Assembly: GCF_018531465.1 (NCBI RefSeq)
Contig: NZ_JAHDTF010000036.1
Coordinates: 60,095 to 124,094 of the forward strand
Reading direction: 5' to 3'
Source: Sphaerisporangium fuscum
GTDB taxonomy: Bacteria > Actinomycetota > Actinomycetes > Streptosporangiales > Streptosporangiaceae
DNA length: 64,000 nt
Part shown: positions 31,822 through 39,836 of the stretch, one piece after another
Layout: the number at the start of each line of letters is the position of its first letter
Position numbering within the stretch: position 1 is the stretch's first letter
Notes under the pieces: model-generated
Seen by the model: the letters and a program-made list of their open reading frames with translations, nothing else
The model's database searches: none
Told to the model about the DNA's origin: nothing
Translations under genes and position numbers: made by a program

Positions 31822-32325
31822 GTGTCCCTGACACTGAAGAAGAGCCGCGTCAGGTCGGTCATACCCACGACGCGGATGGGCCGCATGAAGGCCCAGGCCA
31901 TGCGGAGGGCGGAGCAGGTCCGTCCGATGGCGAGCAGTGCCCGCGAGGTCGCCGCTCACCGTATCGAGGACGCGCGCATATGGGCCGCACCCCGGCTCGA
32001 CCGCGCCGCTCACTCCGTGGAGGAGCAGATCGCGCCGAAGGTGAGCGCGTTCCTCTCCCAGGCCGCGGACAAGATCGACCCCTCGCCTTCACTCAGGCGG
32101 CGTGGCCGGGGTCGTGGCCGCTGGTCGATGATCGCGCTGATGTGCGGGATCGCGGCCTGCGCCGCGGGCGTCATGATGTACCGCAACAACGCCCGGCAGT
32201 GGGCCGAGACGATGAAGGACACCGGTGCGGACGCCAGCAGGTGGTCCGGACAGAGGGTGGACGAAACGGCCCGGGTCGATGAGAGCGGTATGACGACCGG
32301 CGACACCACACGCAGGATGTACTGA
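31822..32325 (+). CDS. DUF5324-family protein with one membrane helix
   Basis: 167 residues from a GTG with GGGGAGG at 5-nt spacing. The N-terminal half is basic and helical (KKSRVRSVIPTTRMGRMKAQAMRR). A segment RIEDARIWAAPRLDRAAHSVEEQIAPKVSAFLSQAA follows. One membrane helix lies at about 112-130 (WSMIALMCGIAACAAGVMMY), then a hydrophilic tail. This matches the DUF5324 family found near ppiA in Streptomyces and relatives. Function unknown. A perfect terminator hairpin follows. Confidence 0.8.
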   Translation: MSLTLKKSRVRSVIPTTRMGRMKAQAMRRAEQVRPMASSAREVAAHRIEDARIWAAPRLDRAAHSVEEQIAPKVSAFLSQAADKIDPSPSLRRRGRGRGRWSMIALMCGIAACAAGVMMYRNNARQWAETMKDTGADASRWSGQRVDETARVDESGMTTGDTTRRMY

Positions 32326-32340
32326 TCTGTGCTGTTGGGG

Positions 32341-32372
32341 ACGCGCCCCCCGGGTTTTCCCGGGGGGCGCGT
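32341..32372. terminator. Terminator after DUF5324 gene
   Basis: ACGCGCCCCCCGGG pairs perfectly with CCCGGGGGGCGCGT around a TTTT loop, 15 nt after the stop codon. Confidence 0.85.
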
Positions 32373-32430
32373 CGCGTTCACGGTCCCGGACGGTCCGTGT
32401 GGGCCCGTTGACGGTCGGCCAAGCGCTTGT

Positions 32431-32444
32431 TAGAACGTGTTCCA
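32431..32444. promoter_or_regulatory. KstR-like operator palindrome
   Basis: TAGAACGTGTTCCA fits the 14-bp KstR consensus TNNAACNNGTTNNA of mycobacteria and rhodococci, with a perfect GAACGTGTTC centre. It lies 23 bp before the start of the next gene, where a TetR-type repressor would block transcription. No KstR gene is in the window. Confidence 0.5.
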
Positions 32445-32467
32445 CGCCGCCGACCCGTGGAGCACCG

Positions 32468-33541
32468 ATGTCGCTGTCGCCGCTCGATGACTACCCGATC
32501 CACCAGGCCCCCGAGGTGATGCGCCACGTCGCCACCTCCGACCGCAACTTCTACGACCGGTACTACTTCAACTGCCACGCGGGATCCGACGAGCTCATGC
32601 TGATCGTCGGTCTCGGCCAGTACCCCAACCTCGGCGTCACCGACGCGTTCGCCTGCGTCCGGTACCGCGACCTGCACCGCGTCGTCCGCGCGTCCCGCGA
32701 GCTGGGCCTGGACCGGATGGACACCAGCGTGGGCCCGTTCCGCGTGGAGGTGATCGAGGGGCTCAGGCGGCTGCGGGTGAGCCTCGCCGCCGACGAGCAC
32801 GGCCTGTCGTTCGACCTCACCTGGGAGGGCGAGATCCCGGCCACCCTGGAGCCCCGGCACTTCGTCCGCTGGCAGGAGCGGGTCGTCTTCGACTCGATGC
32901 GGCTGGCCCAGACGGGACGGTGGAGCGGGCACATCACCGTCGGCGACGAGCGCGTCGAGGTCACCCCCGACCGCTGGCGGGGGACGCGCGACCGCTCCTG
33001 GGGGATCCGCCCGGTGGGCGAGCCGGAGCCGCCCGGCATCCAGGCCAAGAACCCTTCCACCTTCTACTGGCTCTACACGCCGATGGGCTTCGACGACCAC
33101 GCCATCCTGTGCATCGTGCAGGAGGACCACGAGGGCCGCCGCGTGCTGGAGGAGGCCGTACGCGTGTGGCCGTCGGGCGAGCAGGAATACCTCGGCAGGC
33201 CCGAGTACCGGCCGGAGTACGTGGCGGGGACCCGCGAGGTGTCCTCGGCCGTGATCGGCTTCTCGCCGCCGGGCGGCAAGCCTTTCGACGTGCGCTGTAC
33301 GCCCCTGCTGCCGGTGCACCTGATGGTCGGCACGGGGTACGGCCTGGAGCCGGACTGGAAGCACGGCATGTACCAGGGGCCTGGCCCGGTGGTGCAGGGC
33401 GTCACCTACACGCTGCCGGGGGACGCGGGGAAGATGTGGGGGATGGTGGACGCCGTCGGGCGTTTCGAGTACGACGGCCATGTCGGTTACGGCCTGTACG
33501 AATACTGGGCTCTCGGCCCGCACCCCTCCTTCGCCGGCTGA
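32468..33541 (+). CDS. Lipocalin-like conserved protein (DUF7064/7065 type)
   Basis: 357 residues; start ATG chosen with GGAG 7 nt upstream. No signal peptide. The sequence is beta-rich and carries the RDRSWGIRPVGEPEPPG block near residue 180 and FYWLYTPMGFDDHAILC, as in the AttH/CrtC-like lipocalin group of actinobacterial and proteobacterial proteins often found among lipid and steroid genes. The C-terminal half repeats beta-strand patterns (KMWGMVDAVGRFEYDGHVGYGLYEYW). Reaction unknown. The KstR-like palindrome just upstream points to steroid or lipid catabolism; this is inference. Calling it an enzyme would be a guess. Confidence 0.65.
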   Translation: MSLSPLDDYPIHQAPEVMRHVATSDRNFYDRYYFNCHAGSDELMLIVGLGQYPNLGVTDAFACVRYRDLHRVVRASRELGLDRMDTSVGPFRVEVIEGLRRLRVSLAADEHGLSFDLTWEGEIPATLEPRHFVRWQERVVFDSMRLAQTGRWSGHITVGDERVEVTPDRWRGTRDRSWGIRPVGEPEPPGIQAKNPSTFYWLYTPMGFDDHAILCIVQEDHEGRRVLEEAVRVWPSGEQEYLGRPEYRPEYVAGTREVSSAVIGFSPPGGKPFDVRCTPLLPVHLMVGTGYGLEPDWKHGMYQGPGPVVQGVTYTLPGDAGKMWGMVDAVGRFEYDGHVGYGLYEYWALGPHPSFAG

Positions 33542-33635
33542 CCCCTCCCATGGGCCGCCCGACGAATCCCCCTTTGTGGCGATTTATGCGTCAGACGGCG
33601 CGACTAGGCCCTCTCCGTGCGGGCAGTAGGGACGC

Positions 33636-34937
33636 GTGTCCGAGTCCGGTGGTTCCGAGCGAGCAGAGATCTCCAGCGTCTTTCCCCCGTTCCCCGCCAC
33701 CGGCGACGACGCCGGAGGCGGGGCGGGCGCCGAGGGCTCCTCGGCGGGCACGGCCACGCGGCCGGGGGCCGAGCCGTCCCCCGGCGACCGCAGCACGGTG
33801 GCGTGGCTCCAGGACGGCGAGGCGCCGGACCCGGGGGACGGCGACGTCCCCACCGGGACGCGCAAGGTCGATCCCAAGGACCACGAACAGCCCTTCGGGC
33901 GGCCAGGGCGCCCGCTGCGCAACAATCCCTTCCTGTTCGGGCTGACGGCCGCCCTGGGCGTGCTGACGGCCTGGCTGATGGTCCAGGCGATCGCCAGCGC
34001 GGGCTCCGCGCTGCTCCTGATCGTCGTCTCGCTCTTCCTGGCCGTCGGGCTGAACCCCGCCGTCGAGGCGCTGCAACGGCGGAACCTGTCCCGCCGGCTG
34101 GCGATCACGATCGTCTTCCTGGCGGTCATCGCGTTCTTCGTGGGCTTCGGGCTGGCGATCGTGCCGCCGCTCACCGACCAGACGACGGGGTTCGTCCAGC
34201 ATCTGCCGGAGTACCTGCAGCAGCTGCAGAACCACCCCTTCATCCGCACGGTGGACCAGCGCTACCAGGTGCTGGAGAAGCTCCAGCAGTACGTGACCAG
34301 CGGCGGGCTGGCCAGCCAGATGTTCGGCGGCCTGCTCGGCGTGGCGAGCGTCGTGATCAGCGCGCTCTTCAGCGGGCTCACCATCTTGGTGCTGACCCTG
34401 TACTTCCTCGGCTCGCTCAACTCGATCAAGGAGACGGGCTACCGGCTCGTGCCGCGCTCCCGGCGCACCCGGGTGCGGCTGCTGAGCGACGAGATCATCA
34501 AGCAGATCGGCGGCTACGTCGCCGGCAACCTGATCATCTCGCTGATCGCGGGCGTGGTGACGTTCATCTTCCTCGCCCTGCTGAAGGTGCCCTACGCCCT
34601 GGCGCTGGCGATCTTCGTGGCGGTCACCGACCTCATCCCGATGGTCGGCGCCGTCGTCGGCGCCGCGGTCGCCTCGGGCGTCGGCTTCCTCAGCTCGGTG
34701 CAGGTCGGCATCGCCTGCGTGGTCTTCTTCGTGGTCTACCAGCAGATCGAGAACTACGTGATCTCGCCGCGGGTCTTCAAGTCGTCGGTGGACGTGCCGC
34801 CCATCGCCACGATCATCGGCGCGCTCCTCGGCGGGGCGCTGCTCGGCATCGTCGGGGCGCTCCTCGGCATCCCCCTGGCCGCCGCGGCGCTCCTGCTGAC
34901 CAGGGAAGTCGTCTTCCCCCGCCAGGAACGGCTCTGA
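33636..34937 (+). CDS. AI-2E/PerM-family membrane transporter
   Basis: 433 residues from a GTG with AGGGACGC upstream. A disordered Pro/Gly/Asp-rich cytoplasmic tail of about 95 residues precedes seven to eight membrane helices. Family features are PPLTDQTTGFVQHLPEYLQQL, GGYVAGNLIISLIAGVVTF and VVYQQIENYVISPRVFKSSVDVPPIATIIGALLGGALLG. Family members include the AI-2 exporter TqsA and Na+/H+ exchangers; the substrate cannot be assigned. It converges with the SRPBCC gene, 4 nt between stops. Confidence 0.88.
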   Translation: MSESGGSERAEISSVFPPFPATGDDAGGGAGAEGSSAGTATRPGAEPSPGDRSTVAWLQDGEAPDPGDGDVPTGTRKVDPKDHEQPFGRPGRPLRNNPFLFGLTAALGVLTAWLMVQAIASAGSALLLIVVSLFLAVGLNPAVEALQRRNLSRRLAITIVFLAVIAFFVGFGLAIVPPLTDQTTGFVQHLPEYLQQLQNHPFIRTVDQRYQVLEKLQQYVTSGGLASQMFGGLLGVASVVISALFSGLTILVLTLYFLGSLNSIKETGYRLVPRSRRTRVRLLSDEIIKQIGGYVAGNLIISLIAGVVTFIFLALLKVPYALALAIFVAVTDLIPMVGAVVGAAVASGVGFLSSVQVGIACVVFFVVYQQIENYVISPRVFKSSVDVPPIATIIGALLGGALLGIVGALLGIPLAAAALLLTREVVFPRQERL

Positions 34938-34941
34938 CCCT

Positions 34942-35397
34942 TCATTCGGGTCGCGCCGCGCACCCGAGACGCTCGCCGATCGTGGCGAGCATCTCGCCGT
35001 TCCGCTTCACCAGGTTCGCCCTGTACCCGATGAAGAAGCGGTTGGCCCCCGCCACGGCCCAGTGCGCCTCCTTGGCCACGTTGAGGACGCGATGGACCAG
35101 GCGGGTGCCGTCGGGGTGCGGCTGGATGTGGAACTCGCCGCGGTACCACCAGCCGCCCTGCATCGCGAGGCTGCGGGCGCCCACCTCGACGGTCATGGCA
35201 TGCCCTGTCAGCTGCACCGTGAAGCGCTCCGGCCCGCCGGAGAGCGTGCCGCCGTGGCGGCCGTGCAGCAGCCACAGGTTGTCGGGCCCGATCGGGCCGG
35301 GCCGTACGGCGAGCAGCAGCTCGGCGACCCGCTCGACGGGCGCCTCGATCACGCCGGTGACCTCGTACAACAAGGACGCGTCGGTAGGTGCGGTCAT
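34942..35397 (-). CDS. SRPBCC/START-like ligand-binding protein
   Basis: 151 residues; the ATG overlaps the stop of the PadR gene (ATGA), fixing the start. It begins LLYEVTGVIEAPVERVAELLLAV, the usual first strand and helix of the SRPBCC fold. Then come LVHRVLNVAKEAHWAVAGANRFFIGYRANLV and a C-terminal helix. Such proteins bind hydrophobic ligands. The coupling to PadR suggests that the pair responds to a shared small molecule. Confidence 0.75.
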   Translation of the reverse strand: MTAPTDASLLYEVTGVIEAPVERVAELLLAVRPGPIGPDNLWLLHGRHGGTLSGGPERFTVQLTGHAMTVEVGARSLAMQGGWWYRGEFHIQPHPDGTRLVHRVLNVAKEAHWAVAGANRFFIGYRANLVKRNGEMLATIGERLGCAARPE

Positions 35398-35996
35398 CGT
35401 CCCTCCTCCAGGAGCCCGGTCCGGGTGGCATCGGACCACGTCAACTCACCCGATCCCAGGCGGGCGATGACCCCGCGCACCCAGTCGAGCTCGGCCGCTC
35501 TCAGGGAGCGCGCGCACTCCACCTCGAGCGTGAGCAGCGCGGGCAGTCCCGTCTCCGCCAGGCCGCTCAGGTGGGCGTCGCAGGAGACGATCTGGCCTTC
35601 GAGGGTGGCGGCCCGGGTCCGCAGGCACCGGCCGACCTCCTCGGGCGGCAGGCAGCCCATCAGCGAGATCGCCGCCAGGAAGGCGGTGACGTCATGATCG
35701 GGCTCCTCCAGCAACCGCCGTACCCTGCTCCGGAGCTCCGCCGCACCCTCCGCCGTGAGCTCGTACACCGTGCGTTCGGGCCGGCGGCCCTCCCGCGTCG
35801 TCTCGACCGGGCTGATCAGCTCTTCCTTGGTCAGCCGGTCCACCGCGTGATACAGGCTCCGGGGCAGGCCCGTGATGTAGTCCTTGTGCGTCTCGACGAT
35901 CAATCGGTGCAGCTCGTACGGATGGCTGGGCCGTACGAAGAGCAGCGCCAGCACGGTGAGCCCCACCAGATCGCGCCCGGCCCGCCCTCGCGGCAT
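35394..35996 (-). CDS. PadR-family transcriptional regulator
   Basis: 200 residues from ATG (MPRGRAGRDLVGLTVLALL). The winged-helix DNA-binding domain (10-95) has PSHPYELHRLIVETHKDYITGLPRSLYHAVDRLTKEELISPVETTREGRRPERTVYELTAEG, the classic PadR layout. The C-terminal helical domain (105-195) would mediate dimerisation and ligand binding. It likely represses itself and the coupled SRPBCC gene. An AT-rich stretch upstream (around 36030) with TGCA half-sites is a possible operator. Confidence 0.9.
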   Translation of the reverse strand: MPRGRAGRDLVGLTVLALLFVRPSHPYELHRLIVETHKDYITGLPRSLYHAVDRLTKEELISPVETTREGRRPERTVYELTAEGAAELRSRVRRLLEEPDHDVTAFLAAISLMGCLPPEEVGRCLRTRAATLEGQIVSCDAHLSGLAETGLPALLTLEVECARSLRAAELDWVRGVIARLGSGELTWSDATRTGLLEEGR

Positions 35997-36159
35997 CGGC
36001 CACCCCCGTCGGTTCAGTGCGGAAATCCTTATTGCATTCTGCACTATGGCCATATGCATGTCCAGACAGCACAGGACCCCCGGATGACGGGAGTCATCCA
36101 GGGGTCGCATGCCGGGCCGGCCTACGAGTGGCGGCGGGAGGGGCGCAGAGCCGTGGCGG

Positions 36160-36684
36160 TCACAGCCTCCACTTCTGGTTGTTCCAGCGGTTGCAGTCCC
36201 ACAGGTGGATCCGGGCGCCGTTGGAGCCGACGCCTTTCAGGTCGGCGTCCAGGCAGCGGTGGGCGGCGAGGTTGGAGATGGCGCGGGTCCGCTGGTCGTA
36301 CACCCACTGCTGGTTGGCGTGCCCGTTGCAGTCCCACAGTTGGACGCGCGTGCCGTTCCTGTGGAGGTTCCCCTCGTCGGCGTCCAGGCAGCGGCCGTTC
36401 ACCAGGCTGCGGATGGTGTGGGCCACCGGGTCGTAGGTCCACGCCTGGTTCGCCCAGCCGTTGCACGCCCACAGCTGGATGCGGGTGCCGTTGGAGCCGA
36501 TGTGGCCGAGGTCGGCGTCCAGGCAGCGACCGTCGGCGCGGCTGCGGATCGGCGCCGGCCCGGCCCCCTGCTCGGCCCAGGCGCCCGTCGCGCACACGAT
36601 CACCGTCCCCGCGAGGAGCGCCAGCCCGCACCCGGACGCCGCCGCGAGCGTCCGGGGCGCCCTCGGGCCGGTCAGATCGTCCAC
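36160..36684 (-). CDS. Secreted ricin-type beta-trefoil lectin, copy 2
   Basis: 174 residues. Signal-peptide-like helix (about 12-36, LAAASGCGLALLAGTVIVCATGAWA). Three QxW-type trefoil repeats each read RCLDAD ... NGTRIQLW.CNG.ANQ.W (residues 47-90, 91-134, 135-174). These bind galactose-type sugars or polymers in related proteins. It overlaps its paralogue by 13 nt at the stop of that gene, so the pair came from duplication. Relative to copy 1 it has more substitutions, including HRCLDADLKGVGSNGARIHLWDCN in the last repeat. No catalytic domain is attached. Confidence 0.85.
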   Translation of the reverse strand: MDDLTGPRAPRTLAAASGCGLALLAGTVIVCATGAWAEQGAGPAPIRSRADGRCLDADLGHIGSNGTRIQLWACNGWANQAWTYDPVAHTIRSLVNGRCLDADEGNLHRNGTRVQLWDCNGHANQQWVYDQRTRAISNLAAHRCLDADLKGVGSNGARIHLWDCNRWNNQKWRL

Positions 36685-37172
36685 TTCTGGTTCGCCCAGC
36701 CGTTGCAGTCCCAGAGCTGGACCTTCGTGCCGTTGGAGCCGATGGTGTTGAGGTCGGCGTCCAGGCAGCGGCCGTTGTACATGCTGTAGACCGTGTGGCT
36801 TATCGCGTCATAGATCCACTTCTGGTTGCTCCAGCCGTTGCAGTCCCAGAGCTGGACCTTCGTCCCGTTGTTGCCGATGGTGTTGAGGTCGGCGTCCAGG
36901 CAGCGGCCGTTGTACTGGCTGCGGATGGTGTGGGTCCTGACGTCGTAGGTCCACTTCTGGTTGTTCCAGCCGTTGCAGTTCCACAGCTGCACCTTGGTGC
37001 CGTTGTTGGCGATGGTGTTGAGGTCGGCGTCCAGGCAGCGCCAGCTCGCGTGGTTGTGGATCGGACCGGCCGCCCGGGCGTCCGCGGACGCCGCGGTGGA
37101 CCCGGCGACCATCGCCGCACAGCCGGTCGCCACGACGAGCAATTGGGCGGTTCTGGTCAAGTTCCGTCGCAT
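36672..37172 (-). CDS. Secreted ricin-type beta-trefoil lectin, copy 1
   Basis: 166 residues with a typical signal peptide (MRRNLTRTAQLLVVATGCAAMVAGSTAASA). Three almost identical trefoil units follow, each RCLDADLNTI..NGTKVQLW.CNGW.NQKW, ending at QKWTI. Near identity among units, visible also in the DNA, suggests recent internal amplification or gene conversion. It is the upstream member of a lectin pair. Stand-alone secreted lectins of this kind may bind polysaccharides on the cell's own or other surfaces. Confidence 0.88.
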   Translation of the reverse strand: MRRNLTRTAQLLVVATGCAAMVAGSTAASADARAAGPIHNHASWRCLDADLNTIANNGTKVQLWNCNGWNNQKWTYDVRTHTIRSQYNGRCLDADLNTIGNNGTKVQLWDCNGWSNQKWIYDAISHTVYSMYNGRCLDADLNTIGSNGTKVQLWDCNGWANQKWTI

Positions 37173-37388
37173 GGTGCCTGGTCTCCTCTTCGTCGCGCTG
37201 CCGGGCGGCGAGGGGAGGGAACCGCCGACTACTCTCCGTGATCGACGTTACACGCACGATCACGGATTCCGGCGGCTAGACACGACGGCGAAGAGACCGA
37301 GGCGGAGCGACGGTGTGACGGGTACCCAGAACCTCGCGGTCCTGGGGACCTTCTTCGAACTGGGCACCCCACACCGGCCGAAGAACGA

Positions 37389-38789
37389 TCACATGTTGAT
37401 CATGTGACCCGCGAGCCCGTGGATGGCCTCCTTCACGGCCTCGCCGAGGGTCGGGTGCGCGTGCACGTTGCGCGCCACCTCGTTGACCGTCAGGTCCCAC
37501 TGCTGGGCGAGCGTCAGCTCGGGCAGCAGCTCGGTGACCTCGGGGCCGATCAGGTGCGCGCCGAGCAGCTCGCCGTACTTCGCGTCGCTGAGGATCTTGA
37601 CGAACCCGTTGGCGTCGCCCAGGCCGTGCGCCTTGCCGTTGGCGGTGAAGGGGAACTTCGCCACCTTCACGTCGAAGCCCTTCTCGCGCGCCTGCGCCTC
37701 GGTGAAGCCGAAGCTCGCGATCTGCGGCTGGCAGTAGGTGGCACGCGGGATCATCACGTAGTCGAGCTCCATCGTCTCGGCGTCCCCGATGGTCTCGGCG
37801 GCCACGATGCCCATCGACTCGGCGGCGTGCGCGAGCATGAGCTTGGCGGTGACGTCCCCGATGGCGAAGATGTGCGGCACGCTGGTACGGCACCGGCCGT
37901 CGACGTCGATCGCGCCGCGCTCGGTCAGCCGTACTCCGGTGTTCTCCAGCCCGTACCCCTCGACCCGGGGCTGGAAGCCGATCGCCTGGAGCACCTTGTC
38001 GGCCTCCAGCGTCCGCTGCTGCCCGTTCTGCGAGACGGTCACGCGCACCTTGTCACCGGAGTCGTCGATGCCCTCCACCTTGGTGGAGGTGAGCACCTCG
38101 ATGCCGAGCCGCTTGTAGCGCTTGGCCAGCTCGGCGGAGACCTCCACGTCCTCCAGGGGGACGATCCGGTCGAGGAACTCGACGATCGTGACCTTGACCC
38201 CGTAGTTGTGCATCACGTAGGCGAACTCGACGCCGATGGCGCCCGCGCCGGCGATGATGATGCTCTCCGGCAGGGTGTCGCTGAGGATCTGCTCCTCGTA
38301 GGTCACCACCCGCTCGCTGAGCGAGGTGCCCGGCAGTAGCTTGGTGGTCGCGCCGGTCGCGATGATGCAGTGGTCGAACGACACGGTCTCCGTGCCGCCG
38401 TCGGCGCCGTCCACCTTCAGGCTGTTCGGCCCGGTGAAGGTGCCCCGGCCGTTGTACTCCGTGATGCCGTTCTTCTTCATCAGGTAGTGGACGCCCTTGA
38501 CCCGGCCGTCGGCCACCTTGCGGCTGCGGTTGTAGGCCTCGGCGTAGTCGAAGGTGACCTTGCCCTCGACCTTGATGCCGAAGGTCTTGGCCTCGTGGTT
38601 GAACAGGTGGGCGAGCTCGGCGTTGCGCAGCAGCGCCTTGGAGGGGATGCATCCGACGTTCAGGCAGACGCCGCCCCAGTAACGTTCCTCGACGATGGCG
38701 GTGGTGAGCCCGAGCTGGGCGGCCCGGACCGCGGCGACGTACCCACCCGGGCCGGCTCCGACCACCACGACGTCATAATGAGCAGTCAT
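37389..38789 (-). CDS. lpdA: Dihydrolipoamide dehydrogenase (E3)
   Basis: 466 residues from ATG (MTAHYDVVVVGAGPGG). FAD-binding GAGPGG is at the N-terminus. Redox-active C42 and C47 are in GVCLNVGCIPSK, the NAD-binding site is GAGAIGVEFAYV, the second FAD contact is FAIGDVTAKLMLAHAA, and the catalytic base pair H445/E450 is in VHAHPTLGEA. It reoxidises lipoyl groups of pyruvate and 2-oxoglutarate dehydrogenase complexes and the glycine system. A stand-alone gene without E1/E2 nearby is common in actinobacteria. Confidence 0.96.
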   Translation of the reverse strand: MTAHYDVVVVGAGPGGYVAAVRAAQLGLTTAIVEERYWGGVCLNVGCIPSKALLRNAELAHLFNHEAKTFGIKVEGKVTFDYAEAYNRSRKVADGRVKGVHYLMKKNGITEYNGRGTFTGPNSLKVDGADGGTETVSFDHCIIATGATTKLLPGTSLSERVVTYEEQILSDTLPESIIIAGAGAIGVEFAYVMHNYGVKVTIVEFLDRIVPLEDVEVSAELAKRYKRLGIEVLTSTKVEGIDDSGDKVRVTVSQNGQQRTLEADKVLQAIGFQPRVEGYGLENTGVRLTERGAIDVDGRCRTSVPHIFAIGDVTAKLMLAHAAESMGIVAAETIGDAETMELDYVMIPRATYCQPQIASFGFTEAQAREKGFDVKVAKFPFTANGKAHGLGDANGFVKILSDAKYGELLGAHLIGPEVTELLPELTLAQQWDLTVNEVARNVHAHPTLGEAVKEAIHGLAGHMINM

Positions 38790-39276
38790 GCTCCGGACCA
38801 TATGCGGTACCGAGGCACATCTCCGCATCAGGGTGGGCGCCGCGACGGCCGCCCGCCTGCAAGGGGGCCTGACCTGGCCTCAGTCGGTAGCAAGCCCCCT
38901 CAGAAATGCACTCAAGGGACATCGCCCTACAAAGCGCTGGAAGGCCGCTTAATACCGTAGAGACGGAAATGTCTCCTGGTCTCGCGATTTTGCCCTTAAA
39001 AAGCGCCAAGGCGGGATGGCCGGTCAGCGGAAACCGCCGAGCCTCGCGGCCATATAGGAAGATCAAGTTAGGAATGTCCGGTGAAGTCCGGAAATATGGA
39101 GTAGAAGCCCACAAGAAGAGGTTAAGCAGATAGCAAAAGCGGAAGTCCGTCGTTTGTCAGACGTCCCCACCGGAAAGCAAGACAACTGGGAAGACTCACG
39201 GAGCCAGCCCAGCTTTCACAGCAATCTCCGTGAAGCCACCACAGGCAACCCGATGTCGTCCAAGGGGGATATATCA
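38790..39276. other. AT-richer non-coding region upstream of the Trp/Arg repeat gene
   Basis: Nearly 490 bp with markedly lower GC than the surroundings and no gene I can support. It contains lpdA upstream sequences on one side and the leader of the repeat-protein gene on the other. GTCCGG repeats occur at about 39075-39090. Some promoter must lie here, but no clear hexamer pair is seen. Confidence 0.4.
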
Positions 39277-39708
39277 ATGCTCAAGGCCAGGAAATTCATG
39301 GGCACACTCGTCATCGGTGCCGTACTCTCCGGCGGCCTGATCGGCCTGGAGGCCGCCACCACCACGGCCGGCGCCGCCGCGGCGACGAGCACCATGACGA
39401 TCATGGGCGGGAAGAGCGACAACGACGATGACCACCACTGGAACCGGAACTGGAACCGGAACTGGAACCGGAACTGGAACCGGAACCCCAGCCGCGCCTG
39501 GGCCCGCAACTGGACCCGGAGCTGGGCTCGCAGCTGGGCGCGCAGCTGGGCCCGCAACTGGTCCCGCAGCGCCGCCGCGAGCGCCAACACCAACCGTCAG
39601 GCGCAGGACGTGAATCTCAACATCGTCTTCCCGGACACCAACGGCACCGGAGCGACGGCCACCGCCAGCACCGCGCCCGTGACGGCGACCACGACGCATT
39701 CGAAGTAG
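39277..39708 (+). CDS. Secreted protein of Trp/Arg tetrapeptide repeats
   Basis: 143 residues; AAGGGGG lies 7-8 nt before the ATG. Signal peptide of about 34 residues (FMGTLVIGAVLSGGLIGLEAATTTAGA), then an acidic DNDDDHH. Next are eleven consecutive tetrapeptides of form xWxR or close (HWNR, NWNR x3, NPSR, AWAR, NWTR, SWAR x3, NWSR), a helix-periodic Trp every fourth residue with Arg between. The tail is Ala/Thr/Ser-rich (VNLNIVFPDTNGTGATATAS). I do not recognise the family. The cationic, Trp-rich core resembles membrane-active peptides, but no maturation enzyme lies beside it. A 22-bp terminator follows. Confidence 0.75.
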   Translation: MLKARKFMGTLVIGAVLSGGLIGLEAATTTAGAAAATSTMTIMGGKSDNDDDHHWNRNWNRNWNRNWNRNPSRAWARNWTRSWARSWARSWARNWSRSAAASANTNRQAQDVNLNIVFPDTNGTGATATASTAPVTATTTHSK

Positions 39709-39725
39709 TGCCCACCGCACGTCAT

Positions 39726-39775
39726 GTTCCTTGGCGTCCTGGCCTTCCCCTCCGAAGGCCAGGACGCCAAGGAAC
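39726..39775. terminator. 22-bp perfect hairpin terminator
   Basis: Arms 39726-39747 and 39754-39775 are perfectly complementary around a CCCTCC loop, 18 nt after the repeat-protein stop. Placed between convergent genes, it can work in both directions. Confidence 0.85.
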
Positions 39776-39836
39776 AGGCTCGCTCCCCCCAGAACATCGG
39801 CTTACCCCCGATGAACGGCTCTTCCGATTTCTACGG

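Noticed and set aside
38773..39114. 113-residue minus-strand frame in the low-GC region
   Set aside because: It overlaps the lpdA start, has no ribosome site and shows no family features.
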